From Acidimicrobiia bacterium (lineage in GTDB: Bacteria > Actinomycetota > Acidimicrobiia > IMCC26256 > PALSA-555), in the NCBI GenBank assembly GCA_040881685.1, contig JBBECS010000050.1, positions 137,588 through 201,587 of the forward strand: 64,000 nucleotides of DNA. The letters run 5' to 3'. The position numbers were made by a program, and so were the translations under genes. The notes under the pieces are model-generated. The model ran no database searches. It was not told where the DNA came from and was given only the letters and a program-made list of their open reading frames with translations. Each line of letters begins with the position of its first letter. Within the stretch, counting starts at the first letter, position 1. Below, one piece after another: positions 42,049-55,186 of this stretch.

Positions 42049-43764
42049 CTAGGCGTGCCGGTAGGTCGTGACAGAGAACTCCACGCCAGGAAGCAGCTCG
42101 AGCACCTCGGAGCCTTTTCGCTGGAAGGGACCGAGGGCGTTGGGCCGGCGCCCTCCCCGGGGGGTGATGACCGCCACCTGGGTGACATCGGCCCTCCGCA
42201 ACACACGGATCGCCTCGTTCATCTGCTGGTCGTTGGTCGCGGTGAGCCACTGGAGATCGCCCTCGTAGAAGGCGCCGCCCTCGCGCAGCAGGTGCGCCTC
42301 CTGCGAGAGCACGGCTTCGTCGTGGCGGGCGACCAGCTGCTGCATCGCGTCGGCCACGGCATGTGAGCGGACCGAGAGCCAGGCCACGCCGCACCCCGTC
42401 ACCGCGAGTCCGACAACAACGACGACAGCTGCCGCGACCCGCCCGGCGTGGCGCGCGCCAACCACGCCAACGACAGCGAGCAGCAACCCCGTGCTGAGCA
42501 CGTACCGCCCACCCCATTGTGGACCGGCACCACCCGAGAACTGGACGAGCCACACGAGTGGAAGTGGCGCGACCGCGGCCAACGCAAGCCGCTGCGTGCC
42601 GGGCTCTCGCCCACACAGCGCCAGTCCAGCCACAGCCAACGGTGACGCCGTCAGCAGGCCGGGGACGAAGCCAACACCGTCGGCGAATCGCACCGCGTAC
42701 AGCACAGCGGCGATTGCCACAGCGACCATTGCGACCCGTCGCGCACGATCACCGGTCTGAAGAAGGGCGCGCGTGACGAGCGCGAGCGCAATCACGATTG
42801 CCGCGCCGAGGATCCAGTCGAGCGGACGCGAGAAGCGGCTGAGACCGATCGTGGTCGTCACTGCCTCGTGCACACGAACACCGAGATCGCCGGCCGCTTG
42901 CGTCGCCGTGCCACCCGCGCGCGCGGCGCGCAGGCCAGTGTCGAGCGTGAGGCGCTCGAGCACCTGGTTCGCGACGAGGACTCCGACGAGACCCGTGGCC
43001 ACCGGGGTCCCGATCGACGCGACTCGCCGAACAGATCGCGGGTGACCGCCGGGTCCACGGGTCAATGCCACCAGCAGCGTGAGGACTACGACGTACACCA
43101 GTGCCTCGGTGCGCATCGTTGCGGCTAGCCCGAACAGGGTCCCGGCGGTGAGACCGCCGCGCCACCCGGCCCGCGACTCGTAGACGTCGAGGAGCATCAC
43201 CGCTCCCCACAGGATCAAACCCGCGCCGAGTGCGTGCTCCCAAAAGTCGAGCGCGTACACCGCGATGGGCGTCGCCAAACCAACGGCCCAGAAGGCCCAC
43301 CATCCGTCACCGCCGCCGAGGCGACGGGCGAGCGCACGTGCACCGAGGGCTGTGAGCACTGCACCGAGCATGGGCAGCAGCAAGATCGCGTGCAGGCCGC
43401 CCACTTCGTACAGGGGATACGCCGCGTACAACATCGGAAGCGTCGTGATATTCACCCACCGGTCTCCGACGCGCTCGGTGGAGAAGAGCGCGTGCAAGCT
43501 CCCGTCGCGGTCGTACCGCTCGGCCCAGTAACCGAGATCGGGGTCGAGGTTCCCGCGCGCCTCCATTGCTCGAAGGGTCGCAAGCTTTCCGCCGGTGTCG
43601 GTTCCGAGGGTCCCTCGGTGGTCGTTCAGCAGGGAGAGCGCGCCGTAGATGCACAGCAGTGCCAACACTGCACCGACCACGCGCAAGGTCGAGCTCGAGC
43701 GTCCGCTTGCCCGAGACGGAGCAAGCGAGGCGGCCTCACAGCGCGGCGGCGCCGCGACGCTCAC
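42049..43764 (-). CDS. Polytopic membrane protein, GT-C-like glycosyltransferase or polymerase candidate
   Basis: GTG 43764 overlaps the methyltransferase stop (GTGA) and gives 571 residues. After a short cytoplasmic N-terminus there are about eleven hydrophobic helices; the first extracytoplasmic loop has an acidic stretch (NLDPDLGYWAERYDRDGSLH) of the kind that holds the catalytic Asp in GT-C enzymes. The C-terminal 110 residues are soluble. It may elongate or polymerise the glycan made by its neighbours; this is inferred from topology and context. Confidence 0.65.
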   Translation of the reverse strand: MSVAAPPRCEAASLAPSRASGRSSSTLRVVGAVLALLCIYGALSLLNDHRGTLGTDTGGKLATLRAMEARGNLDPDLGYWAERYDRDGSLHALFSTERVGDRWVNITTLPMLYAAYPLYEVGGLHAILLLPMLGAVLTALGARALARRLGGGDGWWAFWAVGLATPIAVYALDFWEHALGAGLILWGAVMLLDVYESRAGWRGGLTAGTLFGLAATMRTEALVYVVVLTLLVALTRGPGGHPRSVRRVASIGTPVATGLVGVLVANQVLERLTLDTGLRAARAGGTATQAAGDLGVRVHEAVTTTIGLSRFSRPLDWILGAAIVIALALVTRALLQTGDRARRVAMVAVAIAAVLYAVRFADGVGFVPGLLTASPLAVAGLALCGREPGTQRLALAAVAPLPLVWLVQFSGGAGPQWGGRYVLSTGLLLAVVGVVGARHAGRVAAAVVVVVGLAVTGCGVAWLSVRSHAVADAMQQLVARHDEAVLSQEAHLLREGGAFYEGDLQWLTATNDQQMNEAIRVLRRADVTQVAVITPRGGRRPNALGPFQRKGSEVLELLPGVEFSVTTYRHA

Positions 43765-44474
43765 GACAGCTTGCGGGCGCGTATCGACAGCAGTCGTGGG
43801 ATGGTCGCCGCTTCCGGATATTCGGGCGCCTGGGCGAGGAAACCCGACGGGGGCGGCGGCTCGTCCATGCGCTCGACGAGGAGCCCGCACTCCGACATCA
43901 CGTTGATGTATCGGCTCAACGGGCGGTGCATGAAGGGCAACCTCACGCCGGGGGCGACCTCCTCCATGGCCACGTCATCACGGAGATACGGCCCGATCCG
44001 CCAGTACTGCTCCTCGAGGATGTGGTCGTCGATCCAGCCGCTCCCCGGGGCCTGGAGCAGCGGGTGGTTCAGGAAGCAGGCGAATGCGCCGCCGGGCGCC
44101 AGGACCCGGGCCACCTCGTGGACCGCCGGCTCGAACGGATCGAGGTGCTCGAGCGTGAGGCAGATCACGACCGCATCGAAGCTCCCCGACCCGAAGGGCA
44201 GCACCTCGGCGGAGCCACGGACGTACTCCACACCTCCCCCGCGTTCGCCCGCGGTCACAAGCTGTGCGGCCGTGGGATCGATGCCGACCGTCCAGGCGCC
44301 ATGAGCGACGGCACGCCGTGCGAGCTGTCCCTCGCCACATCCGATGTCGAGCACACGCGTCGCCGCCGAGAGGTACTCATCCGCGATCGGGAGGATCTGC
44401 TCCTCGTACTCGGGATCGGCGCCGTCCGTGAAGTGGTGCTGCCACCACCCCGCATGCTCCTCCCACTCGCTCAC
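43761..44474 (-). CDS. Class I SAM-dependent methyltransferase
   Basis: A 237-residue methyltransferase with motif I RVLDIGCGEGQLARRAVAHG, motif II TVGIDPTAAQ, VICLTLEHLDPF at strand IV and VLAPGGAFACFLNHP after helix E. An N-terminal WWQHHFTDGADPEYEEQI is typical of the methyltransferase_11 group found in actinobacterial surface-glycan clusters. It lies 5 nt after uvrA and overlaps the membrane protein gene, so it could be co-transcribed with either. The substrate is unknown. Confidence 0.85.
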   Translation of the reverse strand: MSEWEEHAGWWQHHFTDGADPEYEEQILPIADEYLSAATRVLDIGCGEGQLARRAVAHGAWTVGIDPTAAQLVTAGERGGGVEYVRGSAEVLPFGSGSFDAVVICLTLEHLDPFEPAVHEVARVLAPGGAFACFLNHPLLQAPGSGWIDDHILEEQYWRIGPYLRDDVAMEEVAPGVRLPFMHRPLSRYINVMSECGLLVERMDEPPPPSGFLAQAPEYPEAATIPRLLSIRARKLS

Positions 44475-44479
44475 TCGGG

Positions 44480-47338
<2,859 letters not shown>

Positions 47339-47339
47339 G

Positions 47340-47401
47340 CTGGTCGCGCTCGCTCGGCGGCGGGATACCCGCCGCCGCCCTGCGGGACGCTCGACTGCTC
47401 C
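47340..47401. repeat. Palindromic element, copy A3
   Basis: The main hairpin is 47356-47376, a perfect 9-bp stem GGCGGCGGG / CCCGCCGCC with loop ATA. The second hairpin is CGCCC-TGC-GGGaCG and the ends match A2. It directly precedes the uvrA start. Confidence 0.85.
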
Positions 47402-47464
47402 ATCCGGCGAGCGTACCCAAGGGACCCCTCGGGCGAACGGATGTTCGGCTCCCGATCCGACCGC

Positions 47465-48481
47465 TCAGGCGGCCAGCGCGGCCTCGTCGCGCTCGGCTCG
47501 CATCGCGCTCCGGAGCAGCACCCAGACCGCGAGGGTCACGACCAGGCTGATCGCCCCCGCGAGCTGCTTCTCCGCGAACACGAAGATCTGAACCACGTAC
47601 AGGTGTACGAGGAGGCCGCGGTCGAACCACCGGTACGCGGCCACACGAGATCGGGGCAGGACGACCACGCCGATGCCGAGGTTCACGGCGACCGCGACCG
47701 AGCTCACGACCGTGACCCACTCGGCGAACGTCACGATGCCCCGGCCGTCGCGGCCGAGCTCGACCACGCCGGTCACCTCGATGACGGCAAACACCACGAA
47801 GAGCGAATTGATCGCGGTCGGGAACCAGCGAAGCCCGGCGAGAGAGAGATAGCGCGACCGCACCGCCGCCGCGACACGCGCTGGCCACGACGGAGGTCGA
47901 GGCGGCAGCGCGGGGGCGTCGTCCAGTAGCACGCGCACCTGGTCGGCGATCGGACCGGTCGGGCCGGTTCGGTCAAACAGCGCGATCGCCTCACGGCGTT
48001 GCGGCTCGCGCAGCTGGCCGAGCGCGGCCGACTTGAGCGCTTCGAGTCCGTTGAGCAGACCCTCGTCGGGACCGTACCTACGACGCTCCAACGAGCGGAA
48101 CACCAGATACATGGTCACGAACGTGATGTACATGAGCGCGAAGGTCGGTTCGAAGAAGTAGTTCACGTCGCGGGTGATGAACTTGCCGAGCTCGTCGATG
48201 AACCACCCGAAGCCGGCTCCGCCGAGGAACGCTACGAAGCTGCGGGTCGCGGGCCCGAGGAAGGTGACGGCCGAGATGATCGCGATCGCCATCATCAGCG
48301 CGCCCCAGATGGCGTGCGAGATGTGCAGCGTCCCGTTGCCAAGCTGCGGATACCCCGTGATGATGAGGAAGATCCGGTTCCCGAGCACCGACGCCACGGC
48401 CACCACGAGAAAGGTGTCGAGGCAGCGACCCAGATCGACGCTACGGACCGAGAAGCGTGGAAAGAGACGAGGCCGCGCCAT
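47465..48481 (-). CDS. Hypothetical polytopic membrane protein
   Basis: A 338-residue protein with about eight hydrophobic helices: four in the N-terminal half (for example [57 protein letters not shown]) and four in the C-terminal half after a soluble linker of about 70 residues. The conserved-looking [21 protein letters not shown] segment suggests a functional loop. I do not recognise a family with known function. It stands alone between uvrA and uvrB. Confidence 0.75.
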   Translation of the reverse strand: MARPRLFPRFSVRSVDLGRCLDTFLVVAVASVLGNRIFLIITGYPQLGNGTLHISHAIWGALMMAIAIISAVTFLGPATRSFVAFLGGAGFGWFIDELGKFITRDVNYFFEPTFALMYITFVTMYLVFRSLERRRYGPDEGLLNGLEALKSAALGQLREPQRREAIALFDRTGPTGPIADQVRVLLDDAPALPPRPPSWPARVAAAVRSRYLSLAGLRWFPTAINSLFVVFAVIEVTGVVELGRDGRGIVTFAEWVTVVSSVAVAVNLGIGVVVLPRSRVAAYRWFDRGLLVHLYVVQIFVFAEKQLAGAISLVVTLAVWVLLRSAMRAERDEAALAA

Positions 48482-48526
48482 TGCGCAGAGTGTGCCACCG
48501 GCGCGGGAGCCGGGCGGTGACCTCGG

Positions 48527-50545
48527 TCAGCTGACTGCTTTCAGCTCACGCTTGAGCTCGGTGATCTCGTCGCGCAGGCGGGCCGCCTCTTCGAAGCGCA
48601 GCTCCTTGGACGCTTCGTGCATCTCCTCTTGGAGTGACTGGATGAGGCGGCCGAGCTCGTCGGGCGGCACGCCAGTCAGCTCGAAGACCGCAGACCGACG
48701 TCGACGCCCCCGGCCGCGCGACGCAGCACCATCGTCGCCACCGTCACGGGCGCGGACCATCGCGAGGATGTCGGTGACGCTCTTGCGGATCGACTGCGGG
48801 TCGATGCCGTGTTCGGTGTTGTACTCGACCTGCGCCTTGCGGCGTCGGTTGGTCTCCGAGATCGCGTGCCGCATCGAGTCGGTGACCTGGTCGGCGTACA
48901 TGATCACCTGACCGTCGACGTGGCGCGCCGCACGCCCCATCGTCTGGATGAGCGAGGTCGAGGAGCGCAGGAACCCTTCCTTGTCGGCATCGAGGATGGC
49001 GACGAGCGAGACCTCGGGCAGGTCGAGGCCCTCACGCAGCAGGTTGATCCCGACGAGCACGTCGAACTCCCCGAGTCGGAGCGAACGCAGGATCTCGACG
49101 CGCTCGAGGGTGTCGACCTCGCTGTGGAGATAGCGCACGCGAACGTCGAGCTCGAGGAGATAATCGGTGAGATCCTCGGACATCTTCTTGGTGAGCGTGG
49201 TGACGAGGACGCGCTGCCCTCGCTCCTCGCGCTCACGAATCTCGGCGACGAGATCGTCGATCTGTCCGCGTGTCGGCTTGACGATCACCTCGGGATCCAC
49301 GAGCCCGGTGGGGCGCACGATCTGCTCCACCACCTGCCCGGAGATCTCGAGCTCATACGGGCTCGGCGTGGCCGACAGGAACACGACCTGGCCGACCTTC
49401 TCCGTGAACTCGTTGAAGCGAAGGGGACGGTTGTCGAGGGCCGATGGGAGGCGGAACCCGTGGTCCACGAGTGTGTCCTTGCGCGACTTGTCGCCCTCGT
49501 ACTGCCCGTGCAGCTGCGGCACCGCCACGTGCGACTCGTCGAGCACCATGAGGAAGTCGGCGGGGAAGTAGTCGAGCAACGTGAAGGGCATCTGGCCTGC
49601 TGCCCGACCGTCGAGGTGGCGCGAGTAGTTCTCGATGCCCGAGCACGAGCCCACCTCGCGGAGCATCTCGAGGTCGTAGTTGGTGCGCATGCGCAGCCGC
49701 TGCGCTTCGAGCAGCTTGCCCTCCTTCTCCAGGACGGCGAGCCGGTGCGCGAGCTCGGCTTCGATCCCATCGATGGCGGTGCGCATCCGCGGCTCCGACG
49801 TGACGTAGTGCGATGCCGGGAACATGACGAGTCGGTCGAGCTCCTCGACCACTTCGCCGGTGAACGGGTCGACCGAGGCGATGCGCTCCACCTCGTCTCC
49901 GAAGAGCTGAATGCGGATCGCCCGCTCCTCATATGCAGGGAACACCTCGATGGTGTCGCCGCGCACCCGGAACTTGTTGCGGGCGAAGTCGTAGTCGTTG
50001 CGCTCGTACTGCAGCTCGACGAGCCGGCCGAGGATCGCGCGTTGCTCTCGTTGCTCACCCTTGTCGAGGATGAGGCACTGGCGCTCGTACTCGTCCGGTG
50101 CACCAAGGCCGTAGATCGCGGAGACCGACGCAACGATGAGCACGTCGCGGCGGGACATGAGTGCGCTGGTCGCAGAGTGACGAAGCCGGTCGATCTCGTC
50201 GTTGATCGACGAGTCCTTCTCGATGTACGTGTCAGTCGTCGGCATGTATGCCTCGGGCTGGTAATAGTCGTAGTACGACACGAAATACTCGACGCGGTTC
50301 TTCGGGAAGAACTCGCGGAACTCGCTCGCGAGCTGCGCGGCGAGGCTCTTGTTGGGTGCGAGCACGAGCGTCGGACGCTGCGCACGCGCGATCACTCCGG
50401 CGATCGTGAACGACTTTCCTGAGCCGGTGATGCCGAGCAGCGTTTGAAAGCGCTCCCCTGCTTCGAGCCCGGCGACGAGCTTGTCAATCGCCTCCGGCTG
50501 GTCCCCCGCGGGCGCGAAGTCGGAGACGAGCTCGAAAGGCGGCAC
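48527..50545 (-). CDS. uvrB: Excinuclease ABC subunit B
   Basis: A 672-residue helicase-like protein that verifies damage and recruits UvrC. Walker A is [17 protein letters not shown], the damage-probing beta-hairpin region has [20 protein letters not shown], the DEAD-like box is [13 protein letters not shown] and helicase motif VI is [17 protein letters not shown]. The C-terminal UVR domain ([20 protein letters not shown]) contacts UvrC; before it lies a short Arg-rich, low-complexity linker (RGRGRRRRS). The start overlaps the 3' end of coaE by 62 nt. Confidence 0.97.
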   Translation of the reverse strand: MPPFELVSDFAPAGDQPEAIDKLVAGLEAGERFQTLLGITGSGKSFTIAGVIARAQRPTLVLAPNKSLAAQLASEFREFFPKNRVEYFVSYYDYYQPEAYMPTTDTYIEKDSSINDEIDRLRHSATSALMSRRDVLIVASVSAIYGLGAPDEYERQCLILDKGEQREQRAILGRLVELQYERNDYDFARNKFRVRGDTIEVFPAYEERAIRIQLFGDEVERIASVDPFTGEVVEELDRLVMFPASHYVTSEPRMRTAIDGIEAELAHRLAVLEKEGKLLEAQRLRMRTNYDLEMLREVGSCSGIENYSRHLDGRAAGQMPFTLLDYFPADFLMVLDESHVAVPQLHGQYEGDKSRKDTLVDHGFRLPSALDNRPLRFNEFTEKVGQVVFLSATPSPYELEISGQVVEQIVRPTGLVDPEVIVKPTRGQIDDLVAEIREREERGQRVLVTTLTKKMSEDLTDYLLELDVRVRYLHSEVDTLERVEILRSLRLGEFDVLVGINLLREGLDLPEVSLVAILDADKEGFLRSSTSLIQTMGRAARHVDGQVIMYADQVTDSMRHAISETNRRRKAQVEYNTEHGIDPQSIRKSVTDILAMVRARDGGDDGAASRGRGRRRRSAVFELTGVPPDELGRLIQSLQEEMHEASKELRFEEAARLRDEITELKRELKAVS

Positions 50546-51185
50546 CCCATGATCGTACTGACAGGGTACGACGCTCCTTTCCGGTCTCCGCGTTCCTGTG
50601 GACGAGGTCGGCCCAGATCGCGTCGACCTGGCGCTCGAGGTGGTCTCGGTCGCCCGAATTGTCGATCAGATGCGTCGCGACTTCGCGGCGCTCCTCATCG
50701 GTGGCCTGCGCCTCCATCCGCGCTTGGGCATCGACTCGGGGCATCCCACGCGCTTCGAGCCGAGCAAGCTTCACCTCGCGCGGCGCCTCGACCACCAGCA
50801 CGACCCTGTAACCGCGAGAACCAGCTTGCGTGGACTCCACGAGGAGCGGCACGTCGCACACGACGATCGACCCTTTGGGCGCCTCCAGGACGCGCCGCGT
50901 GAACTCCTCGTTGATGGCCGGGTGGGTGATTCCCTCCAAGTCCTTCCGCGACTGCTCGTCGGCGAAGGCGATCCGCCCGAGCGCCGGCCGATCGAGCCGG
51001 CCGTCAGCATCGAGGATCTCGGTGCCGAAGCGATCGACGAGCTGCTCGAGGGCAGGCATCCCTGGCTCGACCACGGCTCGGGCCACGGCGTCGGCATCCA
51101 CGATCCAGGCGCCCCGGGCGACCAGGAGCTCGGCGACCGTAGATTTGCCCGATCCGATCCCCCCCGTCAGCCCCACCAGCAGCAC
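50484..51185 (-). CDS. coaE: Dephospho-CoA kinase
   Basis: GTG 51185 gives [20 protein letters not shown], the normal N-terminus with the P-loop. The 233-residue enzyme phosphorylates dephospho-CoA in the last step of CoA synthesis. Other family segments are [36 protein letters not shown] and [15 protein letters not shown]. The C-terminus is extended by an Arg-rich tail ([13 protein letters not shown]) encoded in the part that overlaps uvrB. coaE followed by uvrB is a common actinobacterial order. Confidence 0.95.
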   Translation of the reverse strand: MLLVGLTGGIGSGKSTVAELLVARGAWIVDADAVARAVVEPGMPALEQLVDRFGTEILDADGRLDRPALGRIAFADEQSRKDLEGITHPAINEEFTRRVLEAPKGSIVVCDVPLLVESTQAGSRGYRVVLVVEAPREVKLARLEARGMPRVDAQARMEAQATDEERREVATHLIDNSGDRDHLERQVDAIWADLVHRNAETGKERRTLSVRSWGAAFRARLRLRARGGPAGGD

Positions 51186-51462
51186 GCCTGTGAGGCTACG
51201 GGCCTTCAGGAGGGCGGTCAGCGAGCGAGCCCCCGTGGGACCGGGCGACGAGGGGCTGTGCCGCTCGGCACCCAGGCGACGGAGTCTGCGGAGTCGCCCG
51301 ATGGCTTGGTTCCCGGCCCACAGCGAGCCATCGAAGCGGAAAGGTAAAGGGGAGGTCAGGTAAAGGTTCACGGAGGGTGTTCAAGCGCGACCACAAAGAG
51401 TGCCGATATTGCTCCTGGTCGGTTCAACTGGGCACCGGCCTCCAACACCCGAAAGGGGCATC

Positions 51463-51657
51463 ATGAACCTCTTCGTGCTCAAGACCTGGCTTCAGTCCAG
51501 GTTCACGAAGGACGAGCGGGGCGCCAACCTGGTGGAGTACATCCTCCTGGTGGCTCTCATCGCCCTTGCCGTAATCGCGGCTGTCGTCTTCCTGCGTGGT
51601 CAGGTGAGCGACAAGTTCAACGAGACCGGCAGCAAGCTGAGCAGCAACGGGAACTGA
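51463..51657 (+). CDS. Flp/Fap-type pilin 1
   Basis: A 64-residue pilin with a short leader and the class IV-b motif DERGANLVEYILLVALIALA, where cleavage would be expected near Gly-Ala and the Glu at +5 is present. A single hydrophobic helix follows (YILLVALIALAVIAAVVFL). The AAAGGGG ribosome-binding site is 5 nt upstream of the ATG. It is assembled by the Tad machinery encoded at 54-59.5 kb. A near-duplicate follows 33 nt downstream. Confidence 0.92.
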   Translation: MNLFVLKTWLQSRFTKDERGANLVEYILLVALIALAVIAAVVFLRGQVSDKFNETGSKLSSNGN

Positions 51658-51690
51658 CCCCTTCTGACCTAGGTCGAAAGGGGTTTCCTC

Positions 51691-51888
51691 GTGAACCTGT
51701 TCATGATCCGAAGCTGGCTCTCGGCGAGCCTCACCCGCGATGAACACGGGGCCAACCTGGTGGAGTACATCCTCCTGGTCAGCCTCATCGCACTGGCCGT
51801 GATTGCGGCAGTGATGTTCATGAGCGGCGAGCTCTCGGGATCCTTCGACAACGCCGGCAGCAGGTTGAGCAACACGCCCAACCCGTAG
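51691..51888 (+). CDS. Flp/Fap-type pilin 2
   Basis: A 65-residue pilin starting at GTG 51691, preceded by GAAAGGGG as in pilin 1. The motif DEHGANLVEYILLVSLIALA is nearly identical to that of the first pilin while the C-terminus differs (SGSFDNAGSRLSNTPNP). The two genes are a tandem duplication and may form mixed or alternative fibres. A terminator hairpin follows at 51912. Confidence 0.92.
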   Translation: MNLFMIRSWLSASLTRDEHGANLVEYILLVSLIALAVIAAVMFMSGELSGSFDNAGSRLSNTPNP

Positions 51889-51911
51889 CCCGGCTGCGAC
51901 GAGCAGTCAGC

Positions 51912-51946
51912 AAGAAGGCCGGAGGCGCAAGCCCCCGGCCTTCTTC
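51912..51946 (+). terminator. Rho-independent terminator after the pilin genes
   Basis: AAGAAGGCCGG pairs with CCGGCCTTCTT across a short C/G-containing loop. The downstream T-run is short, as is common in high-GC hosts. Confidence 0.75.
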
Positions 51947-52042
51947 GCGTCTACCGGTCGCGTGGTGACGCCTCGAGGCGGACGCGCGGTGCCGAGGATG
52001 ACTCATGCCGACCCACACGGAGCACCGCGGGACCGTGACGGT

Positions 52043-52759
52043 ATGGTCGCCGCCATGCGGGTCGAAGCCGTACTGGTCGACGCTGGCGGCGTCTTGGTGG
52101 TGCCCGACCCAGATCGGGTGGCGGCCATCCTCGCTCCGTTCGGAGTGTCCGCCGACCTTGCTGCGGTCACGCGGGGTCACTACGCAGGCGTCGCCGCGCT
52201 GAATCGGGTTGCCGAAGGAGACCGCGGCGCGTTCATGCCGTACCACTACGCCTACGCGAAGGAGTGCGCAGTTCCAGACACGATGCTCGAGGATGCGGTG
52301 GACGCACTCTCCGACGAGTTCTTGCATGCGCCGATGTTCACATCGGTCGTGCCGGGCGCCACCGAGACTCTTCGTGCTCTCGACTCGATCGGCGTCACCA
52401 TCGCGATCGTCACCAACTCGGGCGGGTATGCCGAAGACCTGCTTCGTGGCCTCGGCATCTGTCAGGTCGGTCCCGGCCCACTACCGACGGTCGCGGCGGT
52501 GTTCGACTCGGCGATCATCGGATACGAGAAGCCGGACCCGCGCATCTTCGAACATGCCCTTGCGCACCTCGGCATCGAACCAACGGTCACGATCCATGTC
52601 GGTGACACACCCGCAGCAGACGTCGCCGGTGCCATGGCCGCAGGCATCAGACCTTTCCTCATCGATCCCTACGACGCGCACCCCAATCTTCCACACCCCC
52701 GGATCCGTTCGTTCGCCGAGATCGTCCCGCTCGTGACGGAGCTCAACGCGTCGCCCTGA
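52043..52759 (+). CDS. HAD-superfamily hydrolase
   Basis: ATG 52043 (alternative 52055) starts the conserved part MRVEAVLVDAGGVLVVPDPD; the longer frame from 51962 lacks similarity. The 238-residue protein has motif I VDAGGVL with the nucleophile Asp, motif II IAIVTNSGG, the Lys in GYEKPDPRIFEHAL and motif IV HVGDTPAADVAGAMAAGIRP. The cap domain lies after motif I. It probably hydrolyses a small phosphate ester; the substrate is unknown. It separates the pilins from the convergent Tad operon. Confidence 0.88.
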   Translation: MVAAMRVEAVLVDAGGVLVVPDPDRVAAILAPFGVSADLAAVTRGHYAGVAALNRVAEGDRGAFMPYHYAYAKECAVPDTMLEDAVDALSDEFLHAPMFTSVVPGATETLRALDSIGVTIAIVTNSGGYAEDLLRGLGICQVGPGPLPTVAAVFDSAIIGYEKPDPRIFEHALAHLGIEPTVTIHVGDTPAADVAGAMAAGIRPFLIDPYDAHPNLPHPRIRSFAEIVPLVTELNASP

Positions 52760-52777
52760 CGCAGAAGCCCTCGACCG

Positions 52778-54265
52778 CTACGGGATGTCGGCACGGACGA
52801 ACACGACGTAGTCCTTGTCGTGATACGTCGCACGCCAGGTGTCGTCTTGACGGAGGAGTTGGGTGAGGACTCGGGTGCGCTCCCAGACGACGACCTCTAC
52901 ATCACGGTCTGCAAGCACCTCGCGCCAGCCGGGTTGGCCGGTGGAGACCGTGGTGAAGTCATTGATGACGCCCAGCGGGTACATGTCGAAGCGGTCGTCG
53001 AAGAACACCCTCTGCTTCGGCCACGACCTCAGAATCAGGTAGCCGCCGTCGGCGTCGTCGACGAGCAGGCGGCGTCCGAGGAGTCCCTGGCGTTCAACGG
53101 CATCGATGGCTCGGACCGGGTAAGAGTCGAGCGCGAAGTCGGGTTGACCGGCCGACCGCACACCGATGGCCAGCGCCAGGACGCCGAGCACGGCAACCAC
53201 CCCGAAGCCGAGCGCGCGGCGGGGATCCGGACGCGACGACCGCGTCACCGCGACAGCTCGAGCTGCGATCGGAAGGCCGACAAGGGGCGCGAGCGCGATG
53301 TTGCGGAGCGCCCACAAGCCGAGCAGGAGGAACGGCACCGCGACGAGCAGATCGCGGCGGGACATTCGGTTCGCGGCCCGGGCGGCGATCGCGGCGAACA
53401 CCACGATCCACAGGGCGTACGCGTACCCACGCACATGGTGGAAGTCAGGAGACGACCACTCGATCACGTTGCGCAGCACATCCCCACGACGCAAGAGGTC
53501 AACAGGGAAGAGGACGAGCGAAAGCCCGTACGGGTTGGCGAACGTGGCGATGGATGCGAGCACGCTTCCGGCGAGCAGCGTGCGCTCTCGGTCTGCCCAC
53601 GGCCGATGGCCGTCGAGCCACCGGCCGACGAGGTGGAGCCCGAGGTACACGAAGCCGAGCGCGAACGTTCCGTGAACGTTGGCCCAGAGCCAGAAGATCA
53701 ACGGCAGCGCGATGAGCGGGCGACGGCCGAGCACCGAGGTGGGGACTTCCACCACCCACAGCACGAGTAGGAGGAAGACGACACCCAGGAGCAGCGGCCG
53801 CTCCGACCAGATCGTGTACAAGCTGCCGAGCGCGGCCACCGTGAGCAGCGACGCGCGCATGCGCTCGCCCGCGATGCGCAGCGCCAGCCGAAATGCCAGC
53901 ACGGCGATCGTGATGCCGACGAGCCCACCCATGATGCGCAGACCGAACGCGCCGAAGCTGCGATCCACGGCGCCGTACAGGAGCTCCGCCAGCCATGATT
54001 GCGCGACCCAGTCCGTTCCGTGGGCGGTGTACGAGAACGGGTCCGCGTGTGGGATCCCGTGATCGAGGATGAGCCCGCCGGTCTTGAGATGCCAGAAGAA
54101 CGAGTTGTCGGAGAGGCGTTCGATCCCGACGCCCCATCCGAAGAGCGCGAAGACCGCAGTGAAGAGCGTGTCGAGGCCCGGGGGCCGCAGACGGTGCCGC
54201 CGCGTCCGGCTCGGCGGCTTGGCCGCTCGCGGTTCGATGGCGCGCGGCGGCGCGAGCGTCGCCAC
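52778..54265 (-). CDS. Polytopic membrane protein at the end of the Tad operon
   Basis: GTG 54265 lies 8 nt after the tadC stop and gives 495 residues. A Pro/Arg-rich cytoplasmic N-terminus is followed by about ten hydrophobic segments. The loop after the first helix has ERLSDNSFFWHLKTGGLILD and HADPFSYTAHGTDWVAQSWL, and the C-terminal 120 residues are soluble (LRSWPKQRVFFDDRFDMYPL). The pattern is that of GT-C-like membrane proteins of unknown substrate. It may glycosylate pilins or surface lipids, which is inference from its place behind tadC. Confidence 0.65.
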   Translation of the reverse strand: MATLAPPRAIEPRAAKPPSRTRRHRLRPPGLDTLFTAVFALFGWGVGIERLSDNSFFWHLKTGGLILDHGIPHADPFSYTAHGTDWVAQSWLAELLYGAVDRSFGAFGLRIMGGLVGITIAVLAFRLALRIAGERMRASLLTVAALGSLYTIWSERPLLLGVVFLLLVLWVVEVPTSVLGRRPLIALPLIFWLWANVHGTFALGFVYLGLHLVGRWLDGHRPWADRERTLLAGSVLASIATFANPYGLSLVLFPVDLLRRGDVLRNVIEWSSPDFHHVRGYAYALWIVVFAAIAARAANRMSRRDLLVAVPFLLLGLWALRNIALAPLVGLPIAARAVAVTRSSRPDPRRALGFGVVAVLGVLALAIGVRSAGQPDFALDSYPVRAIDAVERQGLLGRRLLVDDADGGYLILRSWPKQRVFFDDRFDMYPLGVINDFTTVSTGQPGWREVLADRDVEVVVWERTRVLTQLLRQDDTWRATYHDKDYVVFVRADIP

Positions 54266-54273
54266 GGGTGGAC

Positions 54274-55185
54274 TCAGAGGCTCCTGGCCAGCGAGATCAT
54301 CGCCGGCCCGAGGATCACCACGAAGATCGACGGGAAGATGCAGAACACAAGCGGGAAGAGCATCTTGACCGGCGCCTTCTGCGCCTTCTCCTGGGCCCGC
54401 AGACGGCGGCGCACACGCATCTCGTCGGCCTGCGAGCGCAGCAAGCGAGACACCGACACGCCGAACGTGTCGGCTTGGAGCATCGCGAGGATGAACGTGC
54501 GCAGCTCGGAGACGTCGCACCGCTCGTCCATCGCTCGCAAGGCCTCAGCTCGCGTCGCGCCGATGCGGGTCTCCCGCAGCATGCGTCGGAACTCATCGGA
54601 CAGCGCGCCGGGGACTGCCGTCGTCGTGCGCTCCAATGCCTGCTCGAAACCGAGCCCGGCTTCCACAGAGATCACGAGCAGGTCGAGGACGTCGGGGAGC
54701 TGCACCGCGATCTCGTGCTGGCGCTTTTCGATGCCGCGCGACAGATACACGTCGGCGAACATGAATGACGCGAACCAGAGGAACAGCGAGATCATCAAGC
54801 CGAACAGGCCGCCCAGCCCGATCAACACAAGGATGAGCGGTAGCCAGATCAGGCCCGACATGAGACCGAGCAGCTTGAATACGAGCACTTGGTCCACGTT
54901 GAGGGTCGAGTTGCCCGCCAAGACAAGCTTGTGGGCGACGTTCTCTCGATACCCCTGTGGCGTGAAGCGCCCGGTCAACCCTGAGAGACCTTCGAGCACG
55001 GGCGCGATGACGCGCTCGCTGATCGGCGCCAGCATCTCCTGGTCGCGCACGTCCTGGATCTGGTAGCCCTCGAGTCGGCGCAGCGAGTCGCGGACCTCGG
55101 CCCGTTCGACGACGACCGTGGACATCAGGAACCCGATGAGCAGCACGGCGCCGCCCGCGATACCGGCAATCAGCAGTGGTTCCAC
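54274..55185 (-). CDS. tadC: Tad pilus assembly protein TadC (GspF-like)
   Basis: GTG 55185 begins 1 nt after the tadB stop and gives 303 residues. An N-terminal helix (LLIAGIAGGAVLLIGFLM), a cytoplasmic region and two further helices (LIWLPLILVLIGLGGLFGLM) precede the T2SF domain IAVQLPDVLDLLVISVEAGL and GFEQALERTTTAV, with a C-terminal helix (FPLVFCIFPSIFVVILGPAM). It forms the inner-membrane platform with TadB. Confidence 0.9.
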   Translation of the reverse strand: MEPLLIAGIAGGAVLLIGFLMSTVVVERAEVRDSLRRLEGYQIQDVRDQEMLAPISERVIAPVLEGLSGLTGRFTPQGYRENVAHKLVLAGNSTLNVDQVLVFKLLGLMSGLIWLPLILVLIGLGGLFGLMISLFLWFASFMFADVYLSRGIEKRQHEIAVQLPDVLDLLVISVEAGLGFEQALERTTTAVPGALSDEFRRMLRETRIGATRAEALRAMDERCDVSELRTFILAMLQADTFGVSVSRLLRSQADEMRVRRRLRAQEKAQKAPVKMLFPLVFCIFPSIFVVILGPAMISLARSL

Positions 55186-55186
55186 G

